Below, piece by piece: positions 41,413 to 50,600 of a DNA stretch of 64,000 nucleotides (within the stretch, counting starts at the first letter, position 1; each line of letters begins with the position of its first letter). Source of the DNA: Streptomyces fulvoviolaceus (lineage in GTDB: Bacteria > Actinomycetota > Actinomycetes > Streptomycetales > Streptomycetaceae); assembly GCF_000718165.1 (NCBI RefSeq), contig NZ_JOEY01000011.1, forward strand, positions 62,001-126,000, written 5' to 3'. The notes below the pieces were generated by a model. It saw nothing but the letters and a program-made list of their open reading frames with translations, was not told where the DNA came from and made no database searches. The translations under genes and the position numbers were made by a program.

Positions 41413-42642
41413 TCAGTCGGCCGAGTGCGGGGCGAGCGGATCCCGGGCCCCTGCGTCCTCGGTCGATTCTCGCCGCCTTCCGGGAGCCGTGGGTCGCACT
41501 ACGACCATGTGGTGCGGGAATCCGATCCGCAGGACCCCCGCGGCCACGGCCGCCGCGAGCACCACGAGGGCGGCCAGGAGCAGCGCCTGCTGGTAGCCGT
41601 GGCGCAGCAGCGGGGCGACGACCAGCGGGCCGATGATCTGGCCGACCGAGTACCCGGCGGTCAGCAGGGCGACCGAGCGGGGGAATCGCAGCTGGGCTCC
41701 GGTGGCCAGCGCGAGGGTGCTGATACCGAGGAAGGTGGCGCCGAACAGCACCGCGGAGACGAGCGCCGTCGCCACCCCGCCGACCAGCGCGGGCAGGGCG
41801 ATGCCGACCGCCTGGACCAGCAGCGCGGCGAGCAGCAGGTCGGTGCGGGGCCGGCGGCGCCCGAGCCGGGCCCACAGCGCCGCGGACGGTACGGCGGCCA
41901 GCCCCACGAGCACCCAGGCGCCGCTGCCGACCCAGCCGGGAGAGCCCTGTCCGATGGCCGCGACCAGGAAGGTTCCGGCGACGATGTAGCCGACGCCTTC
42001 CAGGGTGTAGGCGATGAACAGGGCGCTGAACCAGCGGTGCGTGCGGGCCTTGGCCGTGCTGCCGGGCATCAGGGTGGACGCCGGATCCTCCGGCCGTAGG
42101 TTCCACGCGGCGGCGGTCAGAACCGTGGCGAGGGCCGCCGAGGCCCACCAGGCGGTCCGCCAGTCGGAGACGGACCGCAGGACGAGAACCAGCAGGCCGG
42201 ACAGCGCGATGCCGGCCCCCACCCCGCCGAAGGCCCAGCCGGACAGATGCGGCGGGTGTTCCCGCAGATGGTGCAGGAGGGAGCCGGCCGCGACGACGAA
42301 GATCAGCGCGCTCGCCGTCCCGGCCGTCAGCCGCAGTACGGCCCACACCGCCGTGCTGTGGGTGGCGGGCATCGCGGCGAGTGTCCCGGCCAGCACGATC
42401 AGGGAGCCGCGCAGGACGGCCCGCGAACGGACCAGCGCGGGGGCGAGGATGCCCGCGAGCGCGCCGACGAGATAGCCGACGTAGTTGGCGGTCGCCAGGT
42501 TCGCCCCGGCGCCGGCGGACAGTCCCGCCTGGGTGTGCATCAGGGGCAGGATCGGGGTGTAGACGAAGCGGCCGACTCCCATGCCCGCCGCGAGCGCCGC
42601 GGCGGCCTGGGTGACATGGGTCCAGGGGGACGGAGTGGTCAT
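41413..42642 (-). CDS. Major facilitator superfamily transporter (YbfB/YjiJ-like)
   Basis: A 409-residue integral membrane protein with about twelve hydrophobic segments, for example LATANYVGYLVGALAGILAP, LIFVVAAGSLLHHL and VALLTAGYSVGQIIGPLVV. The N-terminal AAALAAGMGVGRFVYTPILP is typical of the YbfB/YjiJ group of sugar or organic acid exporters. The start at 42642 was chosen because it overlaps the stop of the upstream small gene (ATGA on the minus strand). The longer N-terminus from 42711 is mostly basic and overlaps that gene. It is divergent from a LysR gene. Confidence 0.88.
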   Translation of the reverse strand: MTTPSPWTHVTQAAAALAAGMGVGRFVYTPILPLMHTQAGLSAGAGANLATANYVGYLVGALAGILAPALVRSRAVLRGSLIVLAGTLAAMPATHSTAVWAVLRLTAGTASALIFVVAAGSLLHHLREHPPHLSGWAFGGVGAGIALSGLLVLVLRSVSDWRTAWWASAALATVLTAAAWNLRPEDPASTLMPGSTAKARTHRWFSALFIAYTLEGVGYIVAGTFLVAAIGQGSPGWVGSGAWVLVGLAAVPSAALWARLGRRRPRTDLLLAALLVQAVGIALPALVGGVATALVSAVLFGATFLGISTLALATGAQLRFPRSVALLTAGYSVGQIIGPLVVAPLLRHGYQQALLLAALVVLAAAVAAGVLRIGFPHHMVVVRPTAPGRRRESTEDAGARDPLAPHSAD

Positions 42643-42839
42643 CGGGTGGCGTCGACCCGGGCCGGGTGGTCGGGGTGGGACGCGAGAGGGGTGTCGGCGA
42701 GGGGCGGACACGGGTGCAGCGGGAGCGTGCCGAGCGCCCTCTTGTGGAGTTCCTCCTCGGCGACGCGCCGCCGGTCGACCTCGTCCTGGCTCGTGCCCCC
42801 GGGGACCGTGGTGGTGATCTCGACCAGGAACTCTCGCAT
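42639..42839 (-). CDS. Muconolactone isomerase-like protein with internal deletion
   Basis: It reads leftward from ATG 42839 (GGAGAAG site), 66 residues: MREFLVEITTTVPGGTS... and ...EELHKRALGTLPLHP. Muconolactone isomerases are about 90 residues with the same ends. The centre, including the region around the conserved Trp/Arg strands, is missing between DRRRVAE and EELHKR: roughly 30 residues. The junction is at 42750-42770. The ends still match, so this is an in-frame internal deletion, probably inactive. Its stop overlaps the MFS start, so it may be kept for coupling. Confidence 0.7.
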   Translation of the reverse strand: MREFLVEITTTVPGGTSQDEVDRRRVAEEELHKRALGTLPLHPCPPLADTPLASHPDHPARVDATR

Positions 42840-42964
42840 GGCTCTTCTCCGTTCGGGCGCCTGCTGCGGTGTTCTCATCGTGGGCCCGTCACCGGCTCGG
42901 CTGCCACGACCGGCTTCCTCGCTGTTGATAGGCGCAGCCTCCCAGCGCGCGTAACATCACCGAG

Positions 42965-43885
42965 GTGGAGCTGCGCCAGTTGCGGTACTTCGTCGCGGTC
43001 GCCGAGGAGCTGAACTTCGGCCGGGCCGCCGAGCGACTCCTGATCGCGGGTCCCTCGCTCTCCCAGCAGATCAAGGCGCTCGAACGCGACCTGGGCGTAC
43101 GGCTCTTCGACCGTGACCGCCGCTCGGTCTCCCTCACTCCGGCCGGCGCCGCGCTGCTCCCGCACACCCGCGCCCTGCTGAACCGGGCCGACGACCTCCG
43201 GCGCCGTGCCGGCCGGCTCTCGGGCTCGGAGTCGCTGCGGCTCGGCCACGTCAACTGGCTTCCCCCGGACCTGAGTTCGCGTACGGCCGCGGTGGCGCAG
43301 GTGCACATCGACGCCTGGGTCGCGCCCTCCCACACGCAGGCCGCCCGGGTCGCCGACGGCAGTCTGGCCCTCGCCGTGTGCTGGGTGCGGACCGAGGACC
43401 TGAAGCGGCTCGGGCTGAAGGCCCGGCTCATCGGCGCCGATCGGCTCTACGCCGTCGCCAAGGGTGCTGACACCAGTGACGTGGCGGCCCGGGACACCGA
43501 CGTCCTCATCGACGACGACGTCATCTCCTGGGCGTCCTGGAACGTGTACGCCGAGGAGCTGGCGAGTACCACCGGGGCCCGCGCCGTGCAGATCGCCGAC
43601 GGCGGCGTCACCGGCCCCGCCTTCTTCGACCACGTCCGCCGCAGTCGCCGTCCCATCGTCAACTGCCCCAAGGGGCAGACCACCCCACTGCCGTCCGACC
43701 TGGTGCGCCGCCAGGTCGTCGCGCCGAAGGTCCACTGGACCTGGTCCCTGGTATGGCGCGGGAACGAGGAGCGCGCCGGAGTCCACGCCATCGTCGACGC
43801 CCTCTGCGGCGGCGTCTGCGACCTCGGCATCCACGCCCCGGACGCCTGGCTGCCGGCCGACGATCCGTACGCACTCCCGGGCTGA
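42965..43885 (+). CDS. LysR-family transcriptional regulator
   Basis: A 306-residue regulator. The N-terminal winged helix is MELRQLRYFVAVAEELNFGR to SLSQQIKALERDLGVRLF, and the effector domain follows. It is divergently transcribed from the muconolactone-isomerase/MFS pair with a gap of about 125 bases, the usual LysR arrangement. It probably regulates that pair in response to an aromatic or organic acid ligand. The ligand is unknown. GTG 42965 is the start. Confidence 0.92.
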   Translation: MELRQLRYFVAVAEELNFGRAAERLLIAGPSLSQQIKALERDLGVRLFDRDRRSVSLTPAGAALLPHTRALLNRADDLRRRAGRLSGSESLRLGHVNWLPPDLSSRTAAVAQVHIDAWVAPSHTQAARVADGSLALAVCWVRTEDLKRLGLKARLIGADRLYAVAKGADTSDVAARDTDVLIDDDVISWASWNVYAEELASTTGARAVQIADGGVTGPAFFDHVRRSRRPIVNCPKGQTTPLPSDLVRRQVVAPKVHWTWSLVWRGNEERAGVHAIVDALCGGVCDLGIHAPDAWLPADDPYALPG

Positions 43886-43982
43886 CCGGTCGGGCGCGCC
43901 GTCGTCGCCGCCTCGCGCACGAGCACCCTCCCGTCGACGACTCCAGGCGACTCCAGACGACTCCAACGGAAAGGCACACACC

Positions 43983-45164
43983 ATGGCCGACCTGCGTCTC
44001 GGTGCCCTCGGTTTCGGACTGCGCGGCTCGCTCGCCGTCACGGCCCACCGTCCAGGGCGGGGCGCGCGCGTGACCGTCGTCGCCGACCCGGATCCGGTAC
44101 GCCGGGACCGCGCCGCCACCGGCATCCCCGGCGTGCGCACGGTCGACGACCACCGCGAGGTGACCGAGGCTCCGGACGTCGACGCCGTCCTCGTCCTCAC
44201 CCCCGACCACACCCATGCCGACCTCGCCTGCGAGGCCCTCCGGGCGGGCAAGCCCGTCTTCGTCGAGAAGCCCCTCGACATCACCGTCGAGCGCTGCGAC
44301 CGCATCCTGCGCACCGCGCGCGAGACCGGCACCCGCCTCTACGTCGGCCACAACATGCGCCACATGCCGGTGATCCGGCTGATGCGCGACATCATCGAGC
44401 GCGGCGACATCGGCACGGTGAAAACGGTCTGGATCCGCCACTTCGTCGGCTACGGCGGCGACTGGTACTTCAAGGACTGGCACGCCGAACGCCGGTACAC
44501 CACGGGCCTGTTGCTGCAGAAGGGCGCCCACGACATCGACGTACTGCACTGGCTGGCCGGCGGATACGCGCGGCAGGTGCAGGCGTTCGGCGACCTCATG
44601 GTCTACGGCGACAACCCGCACCGCCGGGCACCCGGCGAGCCGAAGGCCGCCGACTGGTACTCGGAGGACGGCCATTGGCCGCCGCACACCCAGCGGGCGC
44701 TCAACCCGGTGATCGACGTCGAGGACGTGTCGTTGGTCAATCTGCGCCTGGACAACGGGGTGTTGGCCGCCTACCAGCAGTGCCATTTCACCCCCGACTA
44801 CTGGCGCAACTACACCGTCATCGGTGACGCGGGCCGCCTGGAGAACTTCGGGGACGGGCCCGGGGGAGTGGTGCGGGTGTGGAACTCGCGGCGCTCGGCC
44901 CACCGGGAGCGGGCCGACGCGGAGTACCCGGTGCCGGAGGTGGCGGAGGACACCGAGCACGGGGGTGCGGATCCGCTGATCGTCGACGAGTTCCTGCGGT
45001 TCGTACGGGAGGGAGGGCGCACCGACACCTCGCCGGTGGCCGCGCGGATGGCGGTCGCGGCGGGGTACGGGGCGACGCGGTCGCTGCGGGACGGGGGCGT
45101 CGTATGCGAGGTGCCGCCGCTGGATCCGGAGCTGGCCGCGTACTTCGAGCGCGGGCAGGTGTGA
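43983..45164 (+). CDS. Gfo/Idh/MocA-family oxidoreductase
   Basis: A 393-residue NAD(P)-dependent dehydrogenase. The Rossmann motif is LGFGLRGSLAVTAHRPG (GxGxxG variant), and the conserved catalytic lysine is in VFVEKPLDIT, followed by YVGHNMRHMP and the GAHDIDVLHWLAG block. The family oxidises sugars, inositols or related cyclitols. The substrate is unknown. The ATG at 43983 has a GGAAAGG site. The 3' end and following sequence contain three near-tandem 17-base repeats (45149-45197). Confidence 0.9.
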   Translation: MADLRLGALGFGLRGSLAVTAHRPGRGARVTVVADPDPVRRDRAATGIPGVRTVDDHREVTEAPDVDAVLVLTPDHTHADLACEALRAGKPVFVEKPLDITVERCDRILRTARETGTRLYVGHNMRHMPVIRLMRDIIERGDIGTVKTVWIRHFVGYGGDWYFKDWHAERRYTTGLLLQKGAHDIDVLHWLAGGYARQVQAFGDLMVYGDNPHRRAPGEPKAADWYSEDGHWPPHTQRALNPVIDVEDVSLVNLRLDNGVLAAYQQCHFTPDYWRNYTVIGDAGRLENFGDGPGGVVRVWNSRRSAHRERADAEYPVPEVAEDTEHGGADPLIVDEFLRFVREGGRTDTSPVAARMAVAAGYGATRSLRDGGVVCEVPPLDPELAAYFERGQV

Positions 45165-45197
45165 AGCGCGGGCAGGTGCGAAGCAGGCAGGTGTGAA
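45149..45197. repeat. Near-tandem repeats over the stop codon of the oxidoreductase
   Basis: GCGCGGGCAGGTGTGAA is repeated as GCGCGGGCAGGTGCGAA and as a 15-base variant. The first copy contains the stop codon, so later copies look like duplication of the gene's 3' end. Confidence 0.7.
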
Positions 45198-45343
45198 GCG
45201 CAGCTGCGGCGCGGCTTAAGAAAACCTCGATGGACCGGGGGCGGTGCCGTACGGCAGATTGCTACGCGTTTCCACCCCTCTCCCCGGCCGCGGGCTCCTT
45301 CGGCATGCTCGCGTCCGGGATCTCACCCACAGGAGCCGTTGCG

Positions 45344-46372
45344 TTGAAGGCGCTGGTCAAGGAGAAGGCGGAGCCGGGGCTGTGGCTCGCGGACGTCCCG
45401 GAGCCGGCCGTCGGCCCCGGCGACGCACTGATCAAGGTGCTGCGCACCGGCATCTGCGGCACCGACCTGCACATCCGGTCCTGGGACGGCTGGGCGCAGC
45501 AGGCCATCCGCACCCCGCTCGTGCTCGGGCACGAGTTCGTCGGCGAGGTCGTCGGGACCGGCCGGGACGTCACCGACATCGCGGTCGGCGACCGGGTCAG
45601 CGGCGAGGGCCACCTGGTGTGCGGCAGGTGCCGCAACTGCCTGGCCGGGCGGCGGCACCTGTGCCGGGCCACGGTCGGGCTGGGCGTCGGACGGGACGGG
45701 GCCTTCGCGGAATACGTCGCCCTGCCCGCCGCCAATGTGTGGGTGCACCGCGTCCCGGTCGACCTCGACATCGCCGCGATCTTCGACCCGTTCGGCAACG
45801 CCGTGCACACTGCCCTCTCCTTCCCTCTGGTCGGCGAGGACGTGCTGATCACCGGCGCCGGCCCGATCGGCCTGATGGCCGCCGCTGTGGCCCGGCACGC
45901 GGGCGCCCGGAACGTCGTCGTCACCGACGTCAGCGAGGAACGGCTGGAGCTGGCGCGCAAGATCGGCGTGAGCCTGGCACTGAATGTGTCGGAGCATCAG
46001 ATAGCCGACGGGCAGCGGGAGTTGGGGCTGCGTGAGGGCTTCGACATCGGCCTGGAGATGTCCGGCCGCCCCGAGGCCATGCGCGACATGATCGCCAACA
46101 TGACGCACGGCGGCCGGATCGCGATGCTCGGCCTGCCGTCCCAGGAGTTCCCGGTCGACTGGGCCCGGATCGTCACCTCGATGATCACCATCAAGGGCAT
46201 CTACGGCCGGGAGATGTTCGAGACCTGGTACGCGATGTCGGTCCTCCTGGAGGGTGGCCTCGACCTCGCCCCCGTGATCACCGGCCGGTACGGCTACCGC
46301 GACTTCGAGGCCGCGTTCGCCGACGCGGCGAGCGGCCGCGGCGGCAAGGTCATCCTCGACTGGACTGCTTAA
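45344..46372 (+). CDS. tdh: L-threonine 3-dehydrogenase
   Basis: TTG 45344, with an AGGAG site eight bases upstream, gives 342 residues, the usual Tdh length. A longer frame from 45230 adds unlike sequence and was rejected. Zinc ligands appear in GICGTDLHI and [11 protein letters not shown], and the structural zinc cysteines in [15 protein letters not shown]. The Rossmann motif is [15 protein letters not shown]. It oxidises threonine to 2-amino-3-ketobutyrate, the substrate of the neighbouring Kbl. The stop is TAA, rare in this genome. No special regulator site was identified in the 179-base leader. Confidence 0.94.
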   Translation: MKALVKEKAEPGLWLADVPEPAVGPGDALIKVLRTGICGTDLHIRSWDGWAQQAIRTPLVLGHEFVGEVVGTGRDVTDIAVGDRVSGEGHLVCGRCRNCLAGRRHLCRATVGLGVGRDGAFAEYVALPAANVWVHRVPVDLDIAAIFDPFGNAVHTALSFPLVGEDVLITGAGPIGLMAAAVARHAGARNVVVTDVSEERLELARKIGVSLALNVSEHQIADGQRELGLREGFDIGLEMSGRPEAMRDMIANMTHGGRIAMLGLPSQEFPVDWARIVTSMITIKGIYGREMFETWYAMSVLLEGGLDLAPVITGRYGYRDFEAAFADAASGRGGKVILDWTA

Positions 46373-46400
46373 CTCCCTTACAGCTTCAGGAGCTTCTGTC

Positions 46401-47594
46401 ATGTTCGACTCCGTGCGCGATGACCTGCGCGCCACCCTCGACGAGATCCGCGCCGCCGGTCTGCACAAGCCGGAGCGCGTCATCGGCACCCCGCAGTCCG
46501 CGACCGTCGCCGTCACGGCGGGCGGCCGCCCCGGCGAGGTCCTCAACTTCTGCGCCAACAACTACCTCGGCCTCGCCGACCACCCCGAGGTCGTCGCCGC
46601 CGCCCACGAGGCCCTCGACCGCTGGGGCTACGGCATGGCGTCGGTCCGCTTCATCTGCGGCACCCAGGAGGTGCACAAGGAGCTGGAGGCGCGGCTGTCG
46701 GCCTTCCTCGGCCAGGAGGACACGATCCTGTACTCCTCCTGCTTCGACGCCAACGGCGGTGTCTTCGAGACGCTGCTGGGCCCGGAGGACGCGGTGATCT
46801 CCGACGCCCTGAACCACGCGTCGATCATCGACGGCATCCGGCTGTCCAAGGCCCGCCGGTTCCGGTACGCCAACCGTGATCTGGCCGATCTGGAACGGCA
46901 GTTGAAGGAAGCTGAGGGTGCGCGACGGAAGCTGATCGTCACCGACGGCGTCTTCTCCATGGACGGCTATGTGGCCCCGCTCCGCGAGATCTGCGACCTC
47001 GCCGACCGCTACGACGCCATGGTCATGGTCGACGACTCGCACGCCGTCGGCTTCGTCGGCCCCGGCGGCCGCGGCACCCCCGAGCTGCACGGCGTCATGG
47101 ACCGCGTCGACATCGTCACCGGCACGCTGGGCAAGGCGCTGGGCGGTGCGTCCGGTGGCTACGTGGCCGCTCGCGCCGAGATCGTCGCCCTGCTGCGCCA
47201 GCGCTCCCGGCCGTACCTCTTCTCGAACACGCTCGCCCCGGTGATCGCCGCGGCCTCCCTGAAGGTGCTCGACCTCCTGGAGTCGGCGGACGACCTGCGC
47301 GTCCGGCTCCGCGAGAACACCGCGCTCTTCCGCCGCCGCATGACCGAGCAGGGCTTCGACGTCCTCCCCGGCGACCATGCCATCGCGCCCGTGATGATCG
47401 GCGACGCATCCAAGGCGGGCCGCCTCGCGGAGCTGCTGCTGGAGCGGGGCGTGTACGTGATCGGCTTCTCCTACCCGGTGGTGCCGCAGGGCCAGGCCCG
47501 CATCCGCGTCCAGCTCTCGGCCGCGCACTCCACGGAGGACGTGAACCGCGCGGTGGACGCTTTCGTGGCGGCGCGGGCGGAACTGGAGGCATGA
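46401..47594 (+). CDS. kbl: 2-amino-3-ketobutyrate coenzyme A ligase (glycine C-acetyltransferase)
   Basis: A 397-residue PLP-dependent alpha-oxoamine synthase of full length. The PLP lysine is in [15 protein letters not shown]. Aspartate and histidine of the PLP site are in [13 protein letters not shown], and [16 protein letters not shown] opens the substrate pocket. It converts the Tdh product with CoA into glycine and acetyl-CoA. The AGGAG site lies upstream, and tdh ends 28 bases earlier, so tdh and kbl are one operon for threonine breakdown. A LysR gene follows after 37 bases. Confidence 0.95.
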   Translation: MFDSVRDDLRATLDEIRAAGLHKPERVIGTPQSATVAVTAGGRPGEVLNFCANNYLGLADHPEVVAAAHEALDRWGYGMASVRFICGTQEVHKELEARLSAFLGQEDTILYSSCFDANGGVFETLLGPEDAVISDALNHASIIDGIRLSKARRFRYANRDLADLERQLKEAEGARRKLIVTDGVFSMDGYVAPLREICDLADRYDAMVMVDDSHAVGFVGPGGRGTPELHGVMDRVDIVTGTLGKALGGASGGYVAARAEIVALLRQRSRPYLFSNTLAPVIAAASLKVLDLLESADDLRVRLRENTALFRRRMTEQGFDVLPGDHAIAPVMIGDASKAGRLAELLLERGVYVIGFSYPVVPQGQARIRVQLSAAHSTEDVNRAVDAFVAARAELEA

Positions 47595-47631
47595 GCCGGA
47601 GCACACGGGGGCATTTGAGACAATCGATCTC

Positions 47632-48534
47632 ATGATCGAAGCGCGGCGGCTCCACATCCTCCGTGCGGTGGCCGACCACCGCACGGTGACGGCGGCTGCC
47701 GCCGCGCTGTATCTCACGCCCTCCGCGGTCTCCCAGCAGCTCACGGCGCTGGAGCAGGAGACGGGGCACCGGCTGGTCGAGCGCAGTGCGAAGGGCGTAC
47801 GACTGACTCCGGCCGGCGAGATCCTGCTCGGCCACACCAACGCCGTCCTCGCCCAGCTGGAGCGGGCGGAGGCCGAGCTGGCGGCGTACAGCTCGGGCGC
47901 GGCGGGGACGGTCACCGTCGCCTCCTTCGCGACCGGCATCGCGCTGGTCGTGGCGCCCGCGGTGGCCCGGCTCGCCGGCACCGCCCCGGGGATCAGGATC
48001 CGCGTCCAGGACGCCGAGGGCGACGCCAGTCTGCCGATGGTGCTGGACCGGCTGGTCGACGTCGCGGTCGCCGTCGAGTACCGCGGGGCTCCGCCCGCCG
48101 ACGACCCCCGGCTGACCCATGTCCCGCTGTATGCCGAGCCCTTCGACGCGGTCGTCCCGGTGAGCCATCGGCTGGCCGGCGCGAGCGAGGTGCCGTTGGC
48201 GGACCTGGCCAAGGATCCGTGGATCGGTCCCTACCCGGGCAACCCCTGCCACGACGTGGTGGTCCTCGCCTGCGAGAACGCCGGCTTCCAGCCCCGCCTC
48301 GAACACTCCTCGGACGACTTCCGCGCGGTCGTCGCCCTGGCCTCGGCCGACGCGGGCGTCGCGCTCGTACCGCGCTCGGCGCTGATCGGCATGGACCTCA
48401 CCGGTGTGGTCGTACGGCCCGTGGACGGGGTCGCGCCCACGCGGCGGGTGTTCGCGGCCGTACGGCGGGGCGCCGAGGAGCACCCGTTGATCCGCCCGGT
48501 GCTGGACGCGCTGGGGGAGGCGTCCCAGCCGTAG
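47632..48534 (+). CDS. LysR-family transcriptional regulator
   Basis: A 300-residue LysR protein: wHTH at MIEARRLHILRAVADHRTVT to VSQQLTALEQETGHRLVERS, then an effector-binding domain (TVTVASFATGIALVVAPAVA). It is codirectional with kbl, 37 bases downstream, so it may be expressed with tdh-kbl and possibly control threonine use, but that is only positional. The effector is unknown. Confidence 0.92.
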   Translation: MIEARRLHILRAVADHRTVTAAAAALYLTPSAVSQQLTALEQETGHRLVERSAKGVRLTPAGEILLGHTNAVLAQLERAEAELAAYSSGAAGTVTVASFATGIALVVAPAVARLAGTAPGIRIRVQDAEGDASLPMVLDRLVDVAVAVEYRGAPPADDPRLTHVPLYAEPFDAVVPVSHRLAGASEVPLADLAKDPWIGPYPGNPCHDVVVLACENAGFQPRLEHSSDDFRAVVALASADAGVALVPRSALIGMDLTGVVVRPVDGVAPTRRVFAAVRRGAEEHPLIRPVLDALGEASQP

Positions 48535-48593
48535 CCCGGCTCCTGGCTCGGCGGTCGGGAACCGGCCACCGGCCGAAAGCTGTCTGGGCTGTC

Positions 48594-49967
48594 ATGCGTG
48601 TGACGATGATCCTCCCGGCCCTGACCGAGGCGACGAGCCCGCTGTTCCGGCCCATCAAGTACTCGCTGTTCCCGCCCCTCGGCCTCGCGACCCTCGCGGG
48701 CTACCTCGACCCCGACGACGAGGTCACCCTGTACGACGAGCACGTCGAGCGGATCGACCTGGAATCGCTGGACACCCCGGACCTGCTGGTCGTCCAGCCG
48801 TACATCACCTCCGCCCGGCGCAGCTACGAGATCGCCGACCACTTCCGCGCCCGCGGTGTCCACGTCGCCATGGGCGGCCTGCACGTCACCTCGCTCCCCG
48901 ACGAGGCGGCGGCCCACGCCGACACGGTCTTCACCGGCCCCGGCGAGGACACCTGGCCACTGTTCCTGAAGGACTTCCGCGACGGCGTCCCCGCCCGCCG
49001 CTACGACTCGGACCGGCGCACACTGGCCGGACTGCCGCCGATACGACGGGACCTGATCAAGCGTCACCTGTATCTCGTCCCCAACTCGATCGTGGTGTCC
49101 CGGGGTTGCCCGCACCACTGCGACTTCTGCTACAAGGACGCCTTCTTCGAGGGCGGCAAGTCCTTCTACACGCAGGCCGTGGACGACGCTCTGGCGGAGA
49201 TCGACCGGCTGCCCGGCCGTCACCTCTACTTCCTGGACGACCATCTGCTGGGCAACCGGCGTTTCGCGGAAGCCCTGTTCGACGGCATGAAGGGAATGGG
49301 CCGTCTGTGGCAGGCGGCGGGCACCGTCAACTCCGTACTGAAACCGGACCTGTTGGAGCGAGCGGTGGAGGCGGGGCTGCGCAGCCTGTTCGTCGGTTTC
49401 GAGACCGTCAACGACGCGAACCTCGCCGAGCGCCGCAAGAACCAGAACATCGGCACCGACTACGGGGCCGCGGTACGGCGGCTCCACGACACCGGGGTCA
49501 TGGTCAACGCCAGTTTCGTCTTCGGGCTGGACCAGGACGGTCCCGACGTCTTCGACCGCACCGTCGCCTGGGCGGTCGAGCAGGGCATCGAGACGGCGAC
49601 CTTCCACATCATGACGCCGTATCCGTCGACGGGGCTGTGGAAGCAACTGGAGTCCGAGGACCGGATCGTCCACCGCGACTGGGATCTCTACGACACCCGC
49701 CATGTCGTCTACCGGCCCAAGGGTATGACGCCGCGTCAGCTGGAGGAGGGGTACTGGCGGGCGTACCGAGACTTCTACCGTTGGTCGAACATCTGGCGGG
49801 GCTCGGCGGCCCAGCCGGGCCGGCCCGAGCGGCTGCGGCACCTCGCCTACGCGGGCGGCTGGAAGAAGTTCGAGCCCGCGTGGGACCTGCTGATCCGGTC
49901 GAAGCGGGTCGTGCGGGCGTTGCCGGCTCTGGAGCGGACGCTGGCGGCGTTCGGCGGGCGGGAGTGA
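48594..49967 (+). CDS. B12-binding domain radical SAM protein of unknown substrate
   Basis: A 457-residue protein from ATG 48594. The first 130 residues form a cobalamin-binding-type domain (SLFPPLGLATLAGYL, DEVTLYDEHVERID, VHVAMGGLHVTSLPDE). The radical SAM cluster is C172-x3-C176-x2-C179 in SRGCPHHCDFCYKD. Such enzymes methylate unactivated carbon or do rearrangements. The hopanoid C-2 methylase HpnP shares this architecture, but the gene is about 30 kb from the hpn cluster and no HpnP-specific motif was identified. It appears monocistronic, and its substrate is unknown. Confidence 0.88.
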   Translation: MRVTMILPALTEATSPLFRPIKYSLFPPLGLATLAGYLDPDDEVTLYDEHVERIDLESLDTPDLLVVQPYITSARRSYEIADHFRARGVHVAMGGLHVTSLPDEAAAHADTVFTGPGEDTWPLFLKDFRDGVPARRYDSDRRTLAGLPPIRRDLIKRHLYLVPNSIVVSRGCPHHCDFCYKDAFFEGGKSFYTQAVDDALAEIDRLPGRHLYFLDDHLLGNRRFAEALFDGMKGMGRLWQAAGTVNSVLKPDLLERAVEAGLRSLFVGFETVNDANLAERRKNQNIGTDYGAAVRRLHDTGVMVNASFVFGLDQDGPDVFDRTVAWAVEQGIETATFHIMTPYPSTGLWKQLESEDRIVHRDWDLYDTRHVVYRPKGMTPRQLEEGYWRAYRDFYRWSNIWRGSAAQPGRPERLRHLAYAGGWKKFEPAWDLLIRSKRVVRALPALERTLAAFGGRE

Positions 49968-49997
49968 CGCGAGCCACAGTCCTGACTGTCTCTGATC

Positions 49998-50012
49998 CGG
50001 GATAACATCCCG
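49998..50012. promoter_or_regulatory. Dyad overlapping the start of the XRE/cupin gene
   Basis: CGGGATAACATCCCG is a perfect six-base inverted repeat around a three-base centre, just before ATG 50016. The inner GATAACAT resembles a -10 box, so a repressor bound here would block the gene's own promoter. Confidence 0.5.
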
Positions 50013-50015
50013 AAT

Positions 50016-50600
50016 ATGAAACAGGGCGTTGTCGAGGCCGGACCGGATCCGGTCGACACCCGGCTCGGTGCCCGCCTGGCCGAGCTGCGGGCCGAACGCG
50101 GTTGGTCGCTGGGGGAGTTGGCGGAGCGCAGCGGGGTGAGCCGCTCCACCCTGTCCCGGGCCGAGCGGGCGGAGATCAGCCCCACCGCCTCACTCTTGAA
50201 CCGGCTGTGCGGTGTGTACGGCCGGACCATGTCCCAGCTGCTCAGCGAGGTCGAGGCCGAGCCTGCGCTGCTGGTGCGGGCCGCCGAGCAACCGGTGTGG
50301 GAGGACCGGGCCTCCGGGTTCGTACGGCGGTCCGTGTCCCCGCCGCACGCCGGGCTGCGCGGCGAACTCGTCGAGGGACGGCTCGCGGCCGGCGCCGACA
50401 TCGCGTACGACCGGCCGCCCGTGCCCGGCCTGGAGCAGCACATCTGGGTGCTGGAGGGGGTGCTTGAGGTGACGGCGCAGGAGGTCGGGCACCAGCTCGA
50501 TGCCGGGGACTGTCTGCGGCTGCGTGTGTGGGGGCCGACGCGGTTCCGGTGCGTGGGTTCCGACGCGGTGCGGTACGTGCTGGCGGTGGTGCTGCCGTGA
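50016..50600 (+). CDS. XRE-family regulator with C-terminal cupin domain
   Basis: A 194-residue protein. The HTH is LGARLAELRAERGWSLGELA with VSRSTLSRAERAEIS. The C-terminal cupin shows LVEGRLAAGADIAYDRP, EQHIWVLEGVLEVT and LDAGDCLRLRVWGPT. It probably senses a small molecule and regulates the coupled acetyltransferase. A perfect inverted repeat (49998-50012) sits at the start codon, consistent with autorepression. The stop overlaps the acetyltransferase start (GTGA), so the pair forms a transcriptional unit. Confidence 0.88.
   Translation: MKQGVVEAGPDPVDTRLGARLAELRAERGWSLGELAERSGVSRSTLSRAERAEISPTASLLNRLCGVYGRTMSQLLSEVEAEPALLVRAAEQPVWEDRASGFVRRSVSPPHAGLRGELVEGRLAAGADIAYDRPPVPGLEQHIWVLEGVLEVTAQEVGHQLDAGDCLRLRVWGPTRFRCVGSDAVRYVLAVVLP

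Noticed and set aside
48594..49967. Calling the B12-radical SAM gene HpnP (hopanoid C-2 methylase)
   Set aside because: The domain order fits, but the gene is 30 kb from the hpn cluster and no HpnP-specific residues could be identified by eye.
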